This document shows, in pieces, positions 11,551 through 22,910 of a stretch of DNA of 64,000 nt. Position 1 is the stretch's first letter. The number at the start of each line of letters is the position of its first letter. The notes under the pieces are model-generated. The model was given only the letters and a program-made list of their open reading frames with translations. It had not been told where the DNA came from and did not search any database. Origin of the DNA: Isoetes taiwanensis (Eukaryota > Streptophyta > Lycopodiopsida > Isoetales > Isoetaceae); contig JAJEKV010000098.1 in the NCBI GenBank assembly GCA_021234155.1, forward strand, positions 2,754,592 through 2,818,591. Direction: 5' to 3'. A program made the translations under genes and the position numbers.

Positions 11551-12190
11551 GGCATGTTGGAGCTCACGTGGCATGTTGGATCCTGTGGCATGTTGGAGCC
11601 TAGGTGGCATTCTAGGTGGCATGTTGGAGCCCACGCGGCATGTTGGAGCCAAGGTGGCACGTTAGAGCCTAGGTGGCATGCTAGAGCTCACGAGGCATGT
11701 TGGAGCCTAGTTGGCATGTTGGAGCCTACACGGGCATGTTCAAGCCTTGGTGGGATGTTGAGCCTAGGTGGCATAATTGAGCCACATTGGCATGCTTGAG
11801 CCTAGGTGGCACGTTGGAGCCAACTTGGCATGTTGGAACTCACGGGTAACGCTTTGAGCCCGTGTGGCATGTTGGAGCCTAGGTGGCATGCTAGGTGGCA
11901 TGTTGGAGCCCACGTGGCATGTTGGAGCCAGGTGAGGGTGGCATGTTGGAGCCCAGGTGGCACGTTGGAGCCCAGGGTGGCATGTTAGGAGCTCACGAGG
12001 CATGTTGGAGCCTAGTTGGCATGTTGGAGCCTACGTGGCATGTTGAAGCCATATGTGGTGGCATGTTGGAGCCTAGGTGGCATATTTGAGCCACCTTGGC
12101 ATGCTTGAGCTTAGGTGGCACGTTGGAGCCTACTTGGCATGTTGGAGCTCACGTGGCATGTTGGAGCCACGTTGGCATGTAGGAGCCCAC
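11551..12190 (+). repeat. satellite arm, forward
   Basis: About 30 imperfect copies of GTGGCATGTTGGAGCC plus 2-5 variable bases (CTAG, CACG and similar), period about 19-20 bp with irregular spacing. The open frames across it are translations of the repeat and not genes. Confidence 0.85.
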
Positions 12191-12985
12191 GTTTGGATTT
12201 ACCGAGGCAGGCTTTCCTACCAGTGCTCCTCCGGGAGGGCAAATGCCAATGCCTCCCTTCCCGGAGCCCGGTTTCCCTATCCGACCGTTGAATTCTCCAT
12301 TCAAGTAACTTGCTTCGAGCAGGTTCAAAAAAATTCAACATCTGTCCGGGAGAACATATAAAACCGCAAAGTGTCATGCAGTCGACGGTGTAGAAAACCA
12401 AGTGTTTTGTCGTTCGGGCAGTACAAAGGCCCCGGAATGGAGATTTGACTTCGCCATGTCGTCCGAAACAGCGAAATTACCCTAGGGACCAAGTTACCCC
12501 GCTTATTTTTGCAAGAAAAGATACACGAACCCTCTACATGGCAAGATTCAGCCCCGCTAGAAGGCCAATTCACTACTGAACGTGTTGGGACAGAGCTACT
12601 TTGGCGCTTCCGGGCGGGGGTGGTCTTCTGCCCACCGAAACTTGGTCTCCGTGGTAATGTCGATGTTTCGAGTCCGCTTTGAGTCGGATCACGCCCGGTG
12701 GGAGAGTTGCCCGCCCGCGGGCCGGGGACCCTAAAGAGAGGACCTTTGGGTCGAACTTCTTCCCGAAGGTTTAGGGCTCCCTCTTCCGCTTCACCGCCTC
12801 CCACTACCTCATGACATTGTGCAAGATCCCGGGTCCACCGACTGTGGTGTGGCCTCCAAAACGCAAACCCCGTGGCGCTGCCGTGTTATTGTAGGGTTTA
12901 CGTTATGGAGGTCGAGTTTTATTCAGTTGCACTTGAGACATGGTCGAGAAGCTGCAGTTGAAAACCAGAAGCAACAGAAATTGAC
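12191..12985 (+). repeat. foldback inner unit, forward copy
   Basis: Runs from GTTTGGATTTACCGAGGC to GGAGGTCGAG...AACCAGAAG. The reverse complement is found three times to the right. At 12986 the start of a second forward unit (GGGGTTTGGATTTACCGAG) appears, then similarity stops. Confidence 0.75.
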
Positions 12986-13154
12986 GAAATGGGGTTTGGA
13001 TTTACCGAGCTCCCAGTGTCGCAATTAGAAGTCAAGAACACATTTTGTAGTAGCAAATTTTTTTGGAATGATTCGGGATTGCCAATAGATCCAAAGTGTG
13101 TTATTACAGTTGCCATGGCTCCGGATGCATGTTCGAAAAAGGTACACCAGGTCC
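12986..13154. other. central spacer of the foldback structure
   Basis: The sequence between the opposed units has no counterpart on either side, apart from the first roughly 25 bases. No gene or motif is recognised. Confidence 0.5.
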
Positions 13155-13945
13155 CAAGTGCAACTGACCACGTTTTGACCTCCATAACGTAAACCCTACA
13201 ATAACCTGGCAAGGCACAGGGTTTACGTTTTGGAGGCCATACCCTGGTCAGATTGGACCAGGATATTGCACAATGTCATGAGGTAGTGGGAGGGCGTTGA
13301 AGCCAGAAGAGGGAGCCCTAAAGCCTTCCAGAAGAAGTTCGACCCAAAGCTCCTCTTTTTAGGGTCCCTGGCCAAGGACGAGCAACTCTCCCACCCCGGA
13401 ACTGTGATCTGACTCTGCCAACGGACTCGAAACATCGACATTACCCTGGAGACCAAGTTTCGTGGGCAGAAGACCACCCCTGCTCCCGGAAGCGCCAAAG
13501 TAGCTCCTGTCCAACACGTTCAGAGTGAATTGGCCTTAGCGAGGGTGCGTAATAATCGCCATGTAGAGGGTTCGTGGTTTCTTTGCTGCAAAAATAACCG
13601 GGTAACTTGGTCCCCGTGGTAATTTCGTTGTTTCGACGGACGACATGGCTAAGTCAAATCTCCATTCCGGCCTTTGTACCGCCCGAACGCCAAAACACTT
13701 GGTTTTCTACACCGCCGACCGCGCATGACACTTTGGCGGTTTTATATGTTCTCCTGACAGATGTTGAATTTTTTGAACCTGCTCAAGCAAGTTACTTGAA
13801 TGGAGAATTCAACGGCCGGATAGGGAAACCGGGTTCCGGAAGGGAGGCATTGGCATTTGCCCTCCCTGAGGAGCACCGGGTAGGAAAGCCCGCCTCGGGT
13901 GAATCCAAACCCCATTTCGCCGGGTTTGTTGTTTAGTTTTCAACC
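13155..13945 (-). repeat. foldback inner unit, reverse copy 1
   Basis: Reverse complement of the forward unit. Its anchor GACCTCCATAACGTAAACCC starts at 13177 and recurs at 13986 and 14792, giving periods of 809 and 806 bp. Confidence 0.75.
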
Positions 13946-14755
13946 GCAGTTTTCACCATGTCTCAAGCGCAATCGATAAAACTTCGACCTCCATAACGTA
14001 AACCCTACAATAACCCCGGCAACGCATTGTGGTTTACGCTTTTTGAGGCCATACCGGGTCGATTGGACCAGGATATTGCACAATGTCATGAGGTAGTGGG
14101 AGGGCGTTGAAGCTTTAAGAGGGAGCCCTAAAGCCTTCCGAAGAAGTTCGACCCAAAGGTCCTCTCTTTAGGGTCCCCGCCACCGGACGAAAGCAACTCT
14201 CCCACCCCGAATCGGATCCGACCGCCAATGACTCAAAACATCGACATTACCCCCGAGACCAAGTTTCGTGGGCGTAAGACCACCCCCGCCCCTAAGCGCC
14301 AAAGTAGCTCCCCGCTCAACACGCTCAGAGTGAATTGGCCTTAGCGGAGGGTGCGTAATCACCGCCATGTAGAGGGTTCGTGGTTTCTTTTGCTGCAAAA
14401 ATAACCGGGTAACTTGGTCCCTGTGGTAATTTCGTTTGTTTCGGACGACATGGCTAAGTCAAATCTCCATTCCCGGCCTTTGTAACGCCCGAACGCCAAA
14501 ACACTTGGTTTTCTACACCGCCGATCGCATGACACTTTGCGGTTTTATATGTTCTCCCGGACAGATGTTGAAATTTTTTTGAACCCGCCAAGCAAGTTAC
14601 TTGAATGGAGAATTCAACTGGCCGGATAGGGAAACCGGTTCCCATGGAAGGGAGGCATTGGCATTTGCCCTCCCTGAGGAGCACCGGTAGGAAAGCCCCG
14701 CCTTCGGTGAATCCAAACCCCATTTCGGGCCGTTGTTTCTAGTTTTCAATCGCAG
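13946..14755 (-). repeat. foldback inner unit, reverse copy 2
   Basis: Direct repeat of reverse copy 1. Differences are mainly short indels and C/T or G/A changes. Confidence 0.75.
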
Positions 14756-15180
14756 CTTTCGACCATGTCTCAAGTGCAATCGATAAAACTCGACCTCCAT
14801 AACGTAAACCCTACAATAACCGGGCAAGGCAATGTGGTTTACGCTTTTGAGGCCATACCCCGGGTCGATTGGACCGTGATATTGCACAATGTCATGAGGT
14901 AGTGGGAGGGCGCTGAAGCCGTAAGAGGGAGCCCTAAAGCCTTCCGCCTTCCAAGACGCTCGACCCAAAGGTCCTCTCTTTAGGTCCCCTCGGCCACCGG
15001 ACGAGCAATGCCTCCCACCCCTCCAACCGTGATCCGGATTAGTCGCCAACAGGGCAAACATCGACATTACCCCCGAGACCAGTTTTCGTGGGCGTAAGAC
15101 CACCCCCGCCCCGAAGCGCCAAAGTAGCTCCCCGCTCAACACGCTCAGAGGAATTGGCCTTAGCATTAGAGGGTGCGTCA
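14756..15180 (-). repeat. foldback inner unit, reverse copy 3, truncated
   Basis: Starts like the other two but is cut off after about 400 bp, where the reverse satellite begins. Confidence 0.7.
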
Positions 15181-15185
15181 ACTGG

Positions 15186-15930
15186 CCTTAGCATGGAGGG
15201 TGCCACCTAGGCTCCAACATGCCACCTTGGCTCCAACATGCCACCTAGGCTCCAACATGCCAAGGTGGCTCCAACATGCCACCTAGGCTCCAACACGCCA
15301 CCTAGGCTCCAACATGCCACGTGGGCTCCAACATGCCACCTAGCATGCCACGTAGGTCGCAACATGCCACGGGCTCCAACATGCCACGTGAGCTCAAACA
15401 TGCCACCTAGGCTCCAACATGCCACGTACGCTCCAACATGCCACCCAAAGCTCCAACATCTCAAGGTGGCTCCAACATGCCACCTAGGCTCCAACATGCC
15501 AAGGTGGCTCCAACATGCCACCTAGGCTCCAACATGCCACCCACGCCCAACATGCCACGGGCTCTAACATGCCACCCAAAGATGCCACCTAGGCTCCAAC
15601 ATGCCATTGGCTCCAACATGCCACGTGAGCTCCAACATGCCACAAAGGCTCCAACATGCCAAGTTGGCTCCAACGTGCCACCTAGGCTCAAGCATGCCAA
15701 GGTGGCTCAAATATGCCACCTAGGCTCCATCATGCGACCAAGGCCCCAACATGCCAAGGTGGCTCCAACATGCCACCTAGGCTCCAACATGCCAAGGTGG
15801 CTCCAACATGCCACCTAGGCTCCAACATGCCACCTACGCTCCAACATGACACGTGGGCTCGAACGTGTACATGGGCTCCAACATGCCAGATGGCTTAGAC
15901 ATGCCATGTGGGCTCCAAATGCCACCTAGG
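15186..15930 (-). repeat. satellite arm, reverse
   Basis: About 40 imperfect copies of GGCTCCAACATGCCAC with CTA, AAG or GTG spacers: the reverse complement of the left arm. It is somewhat longer than the left arm, so the arms have changed length independently. Confidence 0.85.
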
Positions 15931-16600
15931 CCCGTGAACCTCGTTCTTAAGGTTCATTCTCTCTTTTCCGCTTTTACGACCGATCGTCATGAGTTACAAA
16001 ACCAGACACATAAAACCAGGACACTTGCAACATGTTAGGGCGAGACAACATTACTATGTGACGAAGCTTGTTCAGAACGCCAAGACAACTATTGCCCTCT
16101 TCTTTTTTTCAACGAAGGCCGCGACGAGATCGATGCATTATTTCACGGGATGTGGCGATGATCGGGCGGGATCAACTACTGGCCACATGGTTGGTGCCAA
16201 CTTCACTTGGGTATCGCACCCATTGAGCGGCATAATATTTGCTACCGCTTTCAATGATCCAATCGGGCTAACGCTACGCCTTCTTGTTCACATTCACATT
16301 TTCAATGCTAGATTTGCCACAATAATGGCTTGTAACATTGGTCCACCTTCATGATTTGTTCATAACAACAACATGCTAGTTCGTGTGACACATTAGGTTT
16401 TTAAGCACAATGTTGAGGTAACACATTAGGGTGTAAGTGCATGGGGTAAAAATTATTAATTTCTTATAACCATTGAACCATGCAAAGATTTCCACCTTCC
16501 GTGAGTTTACATTTAGGTCCGCCCACCCAAATCGAAATTATCCCAAATTATTGTGGAGGGAACGGAGGAATGAATGATCGCGGCAAAGCATACATGGGAG
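15931..16600. other. no gene recognised (CACTA interior)
   Basis: A 120-residue open frame at 15989-16354 has no recognisable motif and begins just beside the satellite. I do not support it as a gene. Confidence 0.35.
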
Positions 16601-16610
16601 ATGGGTTCGA

Positions 16611-17361
16611 TTGGGTCAGGGATTCCACAGTTCTTTCTCCATCTCCTACTCCTTCTCCTCCGCTTCCTCCGACTCACGAAATCCCTCGGCTGATGGCTCA
16701 ATCCGGGTTTCTCGCGTAATTCAAATCTTGAGCTGGGATAAGATTTTTGAACACATTGCGGGCATGTTTGCAGGGGAGGATTGGGAGGATGATCGAAAGA
16801 TCATCGTGCAGGCTTTAGAGAAGGGAAGAGTTAATGGAATGGCCTTCTTAAGGCTCAAACTTGAGCATTGGATGCATTCCCGGGCGCCGCCCAATAGGCA
16901 TTGCCGCTTCTTTGGTGGGAATAGCCGAGGAGATTTCGGACCAAAAGGCACGCCCCCATCATTACAAGGGCCTTCGGCATGTCCAAAAACATCAACCAGG
17001 TGTACAAAGAATCGCTCATCTTTACAGGCCGCTTTGATGCTCGACTCTAACCGTAATAAAAGAAGCCTTTCTATCGATCCCAAACTCATTTACAAGAAAG
17101 GGGCTTAAAGGGGGCTACAATCATTTGGATTTAAAGAGATGTGGGTATGATGAGCAGAGTGGAGCATTGCTTGAACAAATACCGGGCGTTAATCCGGAGT
17201 GGGCAGACAAACACTTCCCCATTTATGATGAAGTGAATTTTAGCAAGGACAACGTGGAGGAGAGAAACTTGAGGGCTAAAGTGGCTGAAGAGATACTTGC
17301 AAGTGGTTCTCTCAAGGCTGTGAAGTTCGAGGATGGATGCTCTCGTTTGCCTAGCTACTGA
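16611..17361 (+). pseudogene. decayed coding stretch in CACTA interior
   Basis: Overlapping frames show coding character: 16611-16870 (WDKIFEHIAGMFAGEDWEDD) and 17125-17361, an acidic, helix-rich peptide ending in a stop (DNVEERNLRAKVAEEILA). Between them the frame is broken. No family is recognised. Its position between the foldback structure and the right subterminal repeats suggests it belonged to the transposon's second gene or to captured DNA. Confidence 0.35.
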
Positions 17362-17955
17362 AGTTCAAGGTACGTAAGTAAGTGGATTCTTTGGATTATT
17401 TTTTAACTTTCTTTAAGTTGCTAGTGCCAGTGATTATAGAGGTGAAAGTGTTAGTAGGTTACTCTTTGTTTCGAGCATTACATTACTGTAAAAGTTTCCT
17501 GTTTTTTGAGTTCAGATCTAGAATGAGTTGCTACAGATTACAAATTTTGTTTGCCCTCCAATGGGTTCCTCTCCATACTTTTCCCTCAATCCATTCATGG
17601 CCAGATCCAGGGTTCCATTCTTGAGGTTTAGGTTTTCATTGCCAAAGATAAGATCTAGACCAGGGCTTTCTTTTAGCTGGGACGAAGATTGAGTACATGT
17701 ACCAGAGGTTCAACAACTTCGATCCTATTTTGCTTGCAAATTCCAGCTTTTAGTTCTTAAACTATACTGCCATTTATTCTGTATAATTCAATAGTGGTTG
17801 ATTGAATCATGCAGCACTGTTTACCTCGCCTAATGAATGGGCTAAAAAACTTCCATAAAACCAGAAAAGGGGCTGACCCGAAAAATGAGCAATCACAATT
17901 GTATTAATTCTTTGATGCTTGCTAAATATCAGATACTTCCTTTTCTTCCTCTTTT
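17362..17955. other. no gene recognised; possible intron
   Basis: T-rich sequence between two coding-like pieces. A TGCAG at 17960-17965 could be a splice acceptor for the next stretch. Nothing else is seen. Confidence 0.3.
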
Positions 17956-19265
17956 AATTGCAGGATTTCGACATACTTGCACGATAAGAGGGCTCGGCTC
18001 AAGGACATGCTCAAGAAGCAGAGGCCTCAAAGAAATTATGACTTTGGTGAAACCATCGTCTTCCTCGTTGGAACTCGACGATTGTTCGAGCTAAGGGAGC
18101 TGAAATTTCGCGGATCGCGTGTATGCCGCGTTGCAAAAAGAGAGAGAAGTACTATGAGGACCTCACCGATCACGTTGGGACCGCCATTGTACATGGTATT
18201 GCTGTGGGGATGGTATGCTAAGTTCAAGTAATCGCCAAGACAATTGTCACTCCGTAAGACACATTGCAAACAATGTTTGTCCCGGGCTAAACGCATCGCT
18301 TTTAACTGGAAGTAGAGGTAAATTGCTTGGCGCACGCGCTTCATTTTCTGTCGTGATTGGTCATTGAAATTAGTATTTACAATCGAGGTTGTCTTAAATT
18401 TACTTTTCTCAATCGTTGTTTCAATAGATGTTTGCATTTTCTTGTCATTTACATTCTTTGGACATTTATCCAATAGGAGAAGGTCATCTCGCCGGAGTGT
18501 ATGACAGATTTGAATGGGGAAGTCCTTGCACGAACAGGGGGGAGACGGAAGGTAGAGGCACTCGATTCCTTTCATGAGTGTTTAGTTCAATTCTCGCAAC
18601 TTTGTGTGGTCTCGCCTCATTTTAACATGTTCTCTTTTCCCAGAGGGCAAGGAGGCTAAGTGTCTGGTTTTCTCGCGGCGCAACAAAGAAAGCAGAAATG
18701 AACAGCCGCGGGTAATCCCCCGTGGTAGGTACCTTGGCACATTCGTAACTTGTTTTGTTTCGCTTTTCCAAATCGAAGGACGGCAGTGTGCTCTAGCAAA
18801 CCGGGCGTGAAGGTTGTAGCAGCGGAAATTCCGCCAACGCCACTACTTCAAGTGGACATTACTTAACCCTCGACCGCAGTTGAAGATCCGGATGGCGGGC
18901 TGGGAGGATTGGCAAGAAGGCCTCGCAACTAGGTCAACTCCACATGAACAACATGCCGGTAGCTTAACGAGGAGGACGGCCGCAGAGGACGAAGTTGTAG
19001 AATTAGTGCTTCACTATACGCGCTTTTGTTGCAACATTATTTTCTAATGCCTCACCGATGATGGGATGACGATGACAAGTTCCAAAAAAGGGGACAACAT
19101 CATTCTTATGAATGAAGATGGAGAAAAGGTCGCCCGAGGCAGAGTCAAGTCACACGAGGGGAGTTAGAGATACTTATCCAAGGGGTCACCTGATAAAGCG
19201 GGACCTGATATCATCAAAGCGATGGTTGCCTATCCTCCAAAGCCTATTAGCTAGTCTCCCAAATT
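17956..19265 (+). pseudogene. decayed CACTA-interior protein, tnpA-like at low confidence
   Basis: Coding-like pieces in shifting frames: 17977-18110 (RARLKDMLKKQRPQRNYDFG), about 18130-18215 (KYYEDLTDHVGTAIVHGIA) and about 19085-19165 (GDNIILMNEDGEKVARGR). The last piece resembles, by eye, the C-terminal region of plant Ptta/En/Spm-type transposon proteins, where a V-A-x-G motif follows a short strand pair. That fits a CACTA regulatory protein but is an inference from one short motif. Stops and frame changes show that it is broken. Confidence 0.35.
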
Positions 19266-21559
19266 GGTATGTCCTTTCTCGTTAAACTAGGTCGCAATAG
19301 TGTTTAAACATGAATTTTAATTGGAGCTCTAGGTTAAGATGCTTGTTTCTAGCTTTATCATGATTTTAATTCTAGCTTTTGTTACGATCGTTGCAAGCTA
19401 ATCAGCTTTAATACTTTCTTCACAAAGCAAAATGGGATCTAAGATGAGGAAGAGTACGATATCCCGGTCTATCATCTTCCAAAACATGGAAGAATAAGTC
19501 GCTAAAGCGAGTCCCGCAGATTTAAGAAATCTTGCCCGCTTTGTCCTTCAAGATAGGCTTTCGCCAACCGGATCATGTCCTTCAGAAGGAGAAGCATGAT
19601 GGCAAGTTCCACCCGAAAAATATCAAGATAGACGAAGCTCACGCATGAGTTCGTGGAGCAATGCTTGAGTTGCGCGGTGCTGCTCGTTAGGACAGATGCA
19701 TGGGATGGCAAAGCAAATTTGAGGACAGCCTTCTCCTTATGTAGCTTTTATGTTATCCGTTCTCCTCGATTTAGCTTTCATCTTCTCGATCACAATACTC
19801 TCGAACTAGTGATTAAGCACATAATCTTATGTGACGCGGCTACTTTTTTTTTTTTTTTGAACTTCTAAACCTTTGTGACTTTCGCTTTCTCGATCTTCTA
19901 AGATCTATAGCTGTCCTGATAATATATGCTTTGAATTATGTAAATGCTTTGAATTATGTTCGGATAATAGATGCTTTGAATTATGTAACAGTTCGGATAA
20001 TAGATGCTTTGAATTATATTGTCCCAAATATCTGCCAAGGTCATTTTGAACTTCAAACTTCAGAACCAAACGTAAGAATCTCGCTTAACTTAAAAATTCG
20101 CTGAGTATTACTGCTTTTTGTATGGTTTGTAAGTAGCCATCCATATTAGGCTTACTTGTTGGCATAGGCTTCTGGCCGGCAAAGAAACATTTGGAGCGAC
20201 GCAAGACCAGGTAATGAGGACTTCATCCTTGCTTTAGAAATCTACAAAAAATCTGCTTGCTTTTGTTATTGACCATTGCTATTTACTAGGGCCTGCTCGA
20301 TTGTGAAGGAATTTGCTGACTAGGTACCGTGACCAAAACATTTTCCTCCACGCCTTCTTCTATTCGTGTATTTATCGCTTTTATGGTTGTTTATAGTTCT
20401 CTACCATGTCTCAAGTTATCAAGTTTAATGAAGTTTATTGGATTATAGTCTTTAGTGGATGGCGCCTCGGCGATGCCCAGCCTCGCAAGTGTTCTCATTT
20501 GTAGAGTTGGCAGCAAGATGCAAGTTGAACAGCCAAGTCTACATTGAGAAAACTTGCGAATTGGGATTCGCTGACGCCATCCCTGCAACTATAATCCAAA
20601 GATAACATTAATTGTTGCAGAGAAACGTCATCATACATGTTCAGTGCACGGCAAGTGAAATCTTTTGTTTCTCATAGCCAGGTGTTCATCAAAGCCAGGT
20701 AAAATTTTTAGTTTTCGTCAGATATGCACTCTCAAATTGCTTAGAAATGTGGTGCAATTTCATCCAGAACAATCATGGATACGGGTCCAACAGATGTCAT
20801 CCCCAAAACTATGAGTTCAGCCATGCTGGGGTTATTGTAAGTGTTATGCTTTTAATTATCGAAATACGAGCGACAACAGATATGATTAATGTGCACACAT
20901 GAACCTGCAGGGAACAACCAGACCAGCATACTACGTTGTTTTAATGGATGACATCGGTTCGGACATTGATGCTAGAGCATTTCAAAGATGTATTACGTGT
21001 ACGCATGAGATTACTTCTGGGCTGATTTTGCAGAGAGCCATGAGTTAATAGTTTGCCATTCTAACAGGCATGATTAGGCCACAACTACTGATCCAAAAGG
21101 GTTGTCGATGCACTTGATCGTTTAGTTTTGTATTAAGCGGTGGGAAGAAAAAGTAAGCTCGTGAATTATGTGTATGCGCACTTACCTGCCACTAAGGCAA
21201 CCAATATTTCTCGATATGACGGCCTACCGTGACCGCAGATCTTCACCGGAGGTAGGCACTTCGAAAGTGGAACACCGCAGCCGTGTCCAGATCAAGTCGC
21301 ATGAGAAGATGCTCACGTGTCTCTTTTGGTAATGCTCTATCAAGACAAGACAATCATAATGTAAATTATGGGCGCTTGTGCTCTATGCATCTTGTATTCA
21401 CTTTTCGCTCCATAATATAAAAGATTTGTTCATATTGTCTCTTGTCAGAATTAAGAATGTATGATAGAATATATGTTTAGGAGGCAGAGACAACAAATTA
21501 AAATGCTGCACCAAGAAAAATATGCAACAATATCTAAAAGTGAGAAGAATACAATACTA
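19266..21559. other. non-coding CACTA interior
   Basis: Only short open frames. A small tandem of TGCTTTGAATTATGT with GGATAATAGA lies at about 19925-20015, and a run of 14 T is at about 19844-19858. No gene is recognised. Confidence 0.45.
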
Positions 21560-22596
21560 AACACGGTAGAACAAAAGAAAAACATTAGACCTTTCACACG
21601 TAAACCGTGGAGAAACATCACATACTTTAAATAGAAACCCTTGAAACCACAATGCTTTTAGATGGGTCATTGTGTAGTATTACCTTATTCACATGTCTAA
21701 AACAAGAATATTATATCTGTAGCTTTATTTCGTGTATTGTAAACAGGTTTTCCACGTGATAAAACAACATGCTCTTTTAAAGGACATCAATGTTTCTCCA
21801 CCTATTGCTTTTCTAAATGTTACATGTCTAAATGCATAAAACAACCAAACATGATTCTTTTGGACTGTTGGAAAGCCATATAGCAACGTGTTTCTTCTCA
21901 AATAAAATTGTTTTCTACACATTGAGTTTACAAAATGACATGTCTCAAATGCCTAAAAGAACAATATTCAACTCTATAGTTTTCTTTTTGGGTGTTGTAA
22001 ATTGGTCCAAAAAGTATAGAACAACATGTTTAATTTAGATATAGCAATGCATACAAAATTGTTCCTCTACATATTGAGTTACTAAAAAAGTACACGTCTC
22101 ACATGCCTAAAAACAACAATATACAACCCTATAAACTTTTTTTTGGCTATTGTAAATTGGCTCAAAAAAATATAGAACAACTAGTGTACTTTGGAGATAA
22201 CAATACATGGTTTATGCAAAAAGTGGTGTTTTTTTCCCTTCTCCTACATGTGGCTATTTCTTTAGTCTTTTATTTATAGTGTTGATATTAAGTGGTCCAC
22301 ATGTATAAATGCTTAAACCTACATCTGTTATTTTGAAGACAAACAACACCTAGAACCTCATAAAACCACATTACATAAAAACAACACGTGGATAAAAAGT
22401 AGCAAAAACAATAGTCAAAGAAAAAAGACATGTTAGAAAAAAAAAATATTTGCGCCTAATTTTCCACGTGTAGACCTTTTTCTTCAAAAACCACCGCCCC
22501 TTTGTGCAAATCCGGATAAACGGGCCACGTGGTCTTTTAGGACCATTTTGGTGTTGTTTTTGGCATAAAACAACACTTCCGTACAACAAAAAAACA
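21560..22596 (-). repeat. CACTA right subterminal repeat region
   Basis: Repeated blocks contain ACATGTCT(A/C)AAATGC, CTACACATTGAGTT and AAAACAACAA(T)AT at intervals of 100-180 bp (for example about 21690, 21825, 21940 and 22090). They mirror the ACATGTC-rich array at the left end and fade before the inverted repeat. Confidence 0.65.
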
Positions 22597-22625
22597 ACAG
22601 TGGACCAAAAATCGGGGTCAGTGTG
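22597..22625 (-). repeat. CACTA right terminal inverted repeat
   Basis: ACAGTGGACCAAAAATC...CAGTGTG, the reverse complement of the left end with three mismatches, followed by CTA. Confidence 0.85.
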
Positions 22626-22775
22626 CTAGTGGTGTGGGAAACTCGTAATAGGGTTGGGGGTCCAGATGGTTGTCGTCACACTCCTTGGTTTCAGTCCCTT
22701 GCAGATCGATTTGGTTCGCCCCAAATTCCCCCGGTTGCAAACCTTCAAGGAGGGGGGGCCTTGAGGGGAGGATAA

Positions 22776-22910
22776 TGTGGCAATTAACCATCAGGTCTGG
22801 AGCGTGTGATTCGGTTTCATCCAAATCATCGTGGCCTTTTCGGTTAGGATGCACAGCTACCACTCGAGAGGTATTGGGTTCAAGTCCCAGTCAGACCCTT
22901 AAATGTGACA
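22776..22910. repeat. TRIM terminal repeat 5 (distal end)
   Basis: 135-bp copy starting TGTGGCAATTAAC and ending AAATGTGACA, preceded by TTGAGGGGAGGATAA (polypurine tract). CATGG, the target duplication, follows directly. Confidence 0.75.

Larger units (their letters stand above)
11544..15930. mobile_element. foldback-like inverted structure with satellite arms
   Basis: The left arm is a tandem of GTGGCATGTTGGAGCC-type repeats (11551-12190), followed by a unique-sequence unit of about 800 bp (12190-12985) and the start of a second unit. After a spacer, the same unit occurs in reverse at 13155-13945, 13946-14755 and partly 14756-15180, followed by the reverse-complement satellite (15186-15930). 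The overall architecture (long inverted arms partly built of tandem repeats) matches the foldback class of DNA elements. A read-through transcript would form a very long hairpin. No transposase is visible and no target duplication could be found by eye. Confidence 0.6.
2888..22625. mobile_element. CACTA-like (CMC) DNA transposon, 19.7 kb
   Basis: Ends are imperfect 29-bp inverted repeats beginning CACACT (26 of 29 positions match by eye), flanked by a 3-bp CTA duplication. Both ends carry arrays of short repeats containing ACATGTC (left about 2930-3600, right, in inverse sense, about 21570-22330). In CACTA elements subterminal repeats of this kind bind the regulatory transposase. The interior contains decayed coding stretches and a foldback-like insertion. 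The element lies inside a TRIM internal segment, whose sequence resumes exactly across the duplication. The size fits large plant CACTA elements that have acquired other DNA. Its own transposase appears broken in this copy. Confidence 0.82.
1956..22910. mobile_element. TRIM-like short-LTR element, multimeric, with nested insertion
   Basis: The element begins TGTGACGATTAAC and ends TTAAATGTGACA, flanked by CATGG duplications. It has terminal repeats of about 135 bp (1956-2090 and 22776-22910) and further internal copies at 2264-2405 and 2579-2713. Internal segments of about 170 bp between them carry no open frame, and each full one ends in a purine-rich tract (TTGAGGGGAGGATA) just before the next repeat, as expected for a polypurine tract. 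Small LTRs, no protein and tandem multimers are the marks of terminal-repeat retrotransposons in miniature (TRIMs). No standard initiator-Met primer site is visible after the first repeat, so a different tRNA primer or a degenerate site is possible. A 19.7-kb CACTA-like element is inserted in the last internal segment. Confidence 0.75.

Noticed and set aside
11551-12190. open frames of 60-95 codons across the satellite
   Set aside because: They are translations of the GTGGCATGTTGGAGCC repeat in all frames and both strands; no start context or non-repeat protein sequence.
11551-15930. CRISPR array
   Set aside because: Spacers are only 2-5 bp and repeats imperfect, and the setting is a eukaryotic nuclear transposon.
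15989-16354. 121-codon open frame beside the satellite
   Set aside because: No recognisable motif and unfavourable composition; kept only as unannotated CACTA interior.
1956-22910. a full-size LTR retrotransposon of 21 kb
   Set aside because: The terminal repeats are only 135 bp, the internal segments carry no gag or pol, and nearly all of the length is the later CACTA insertion.
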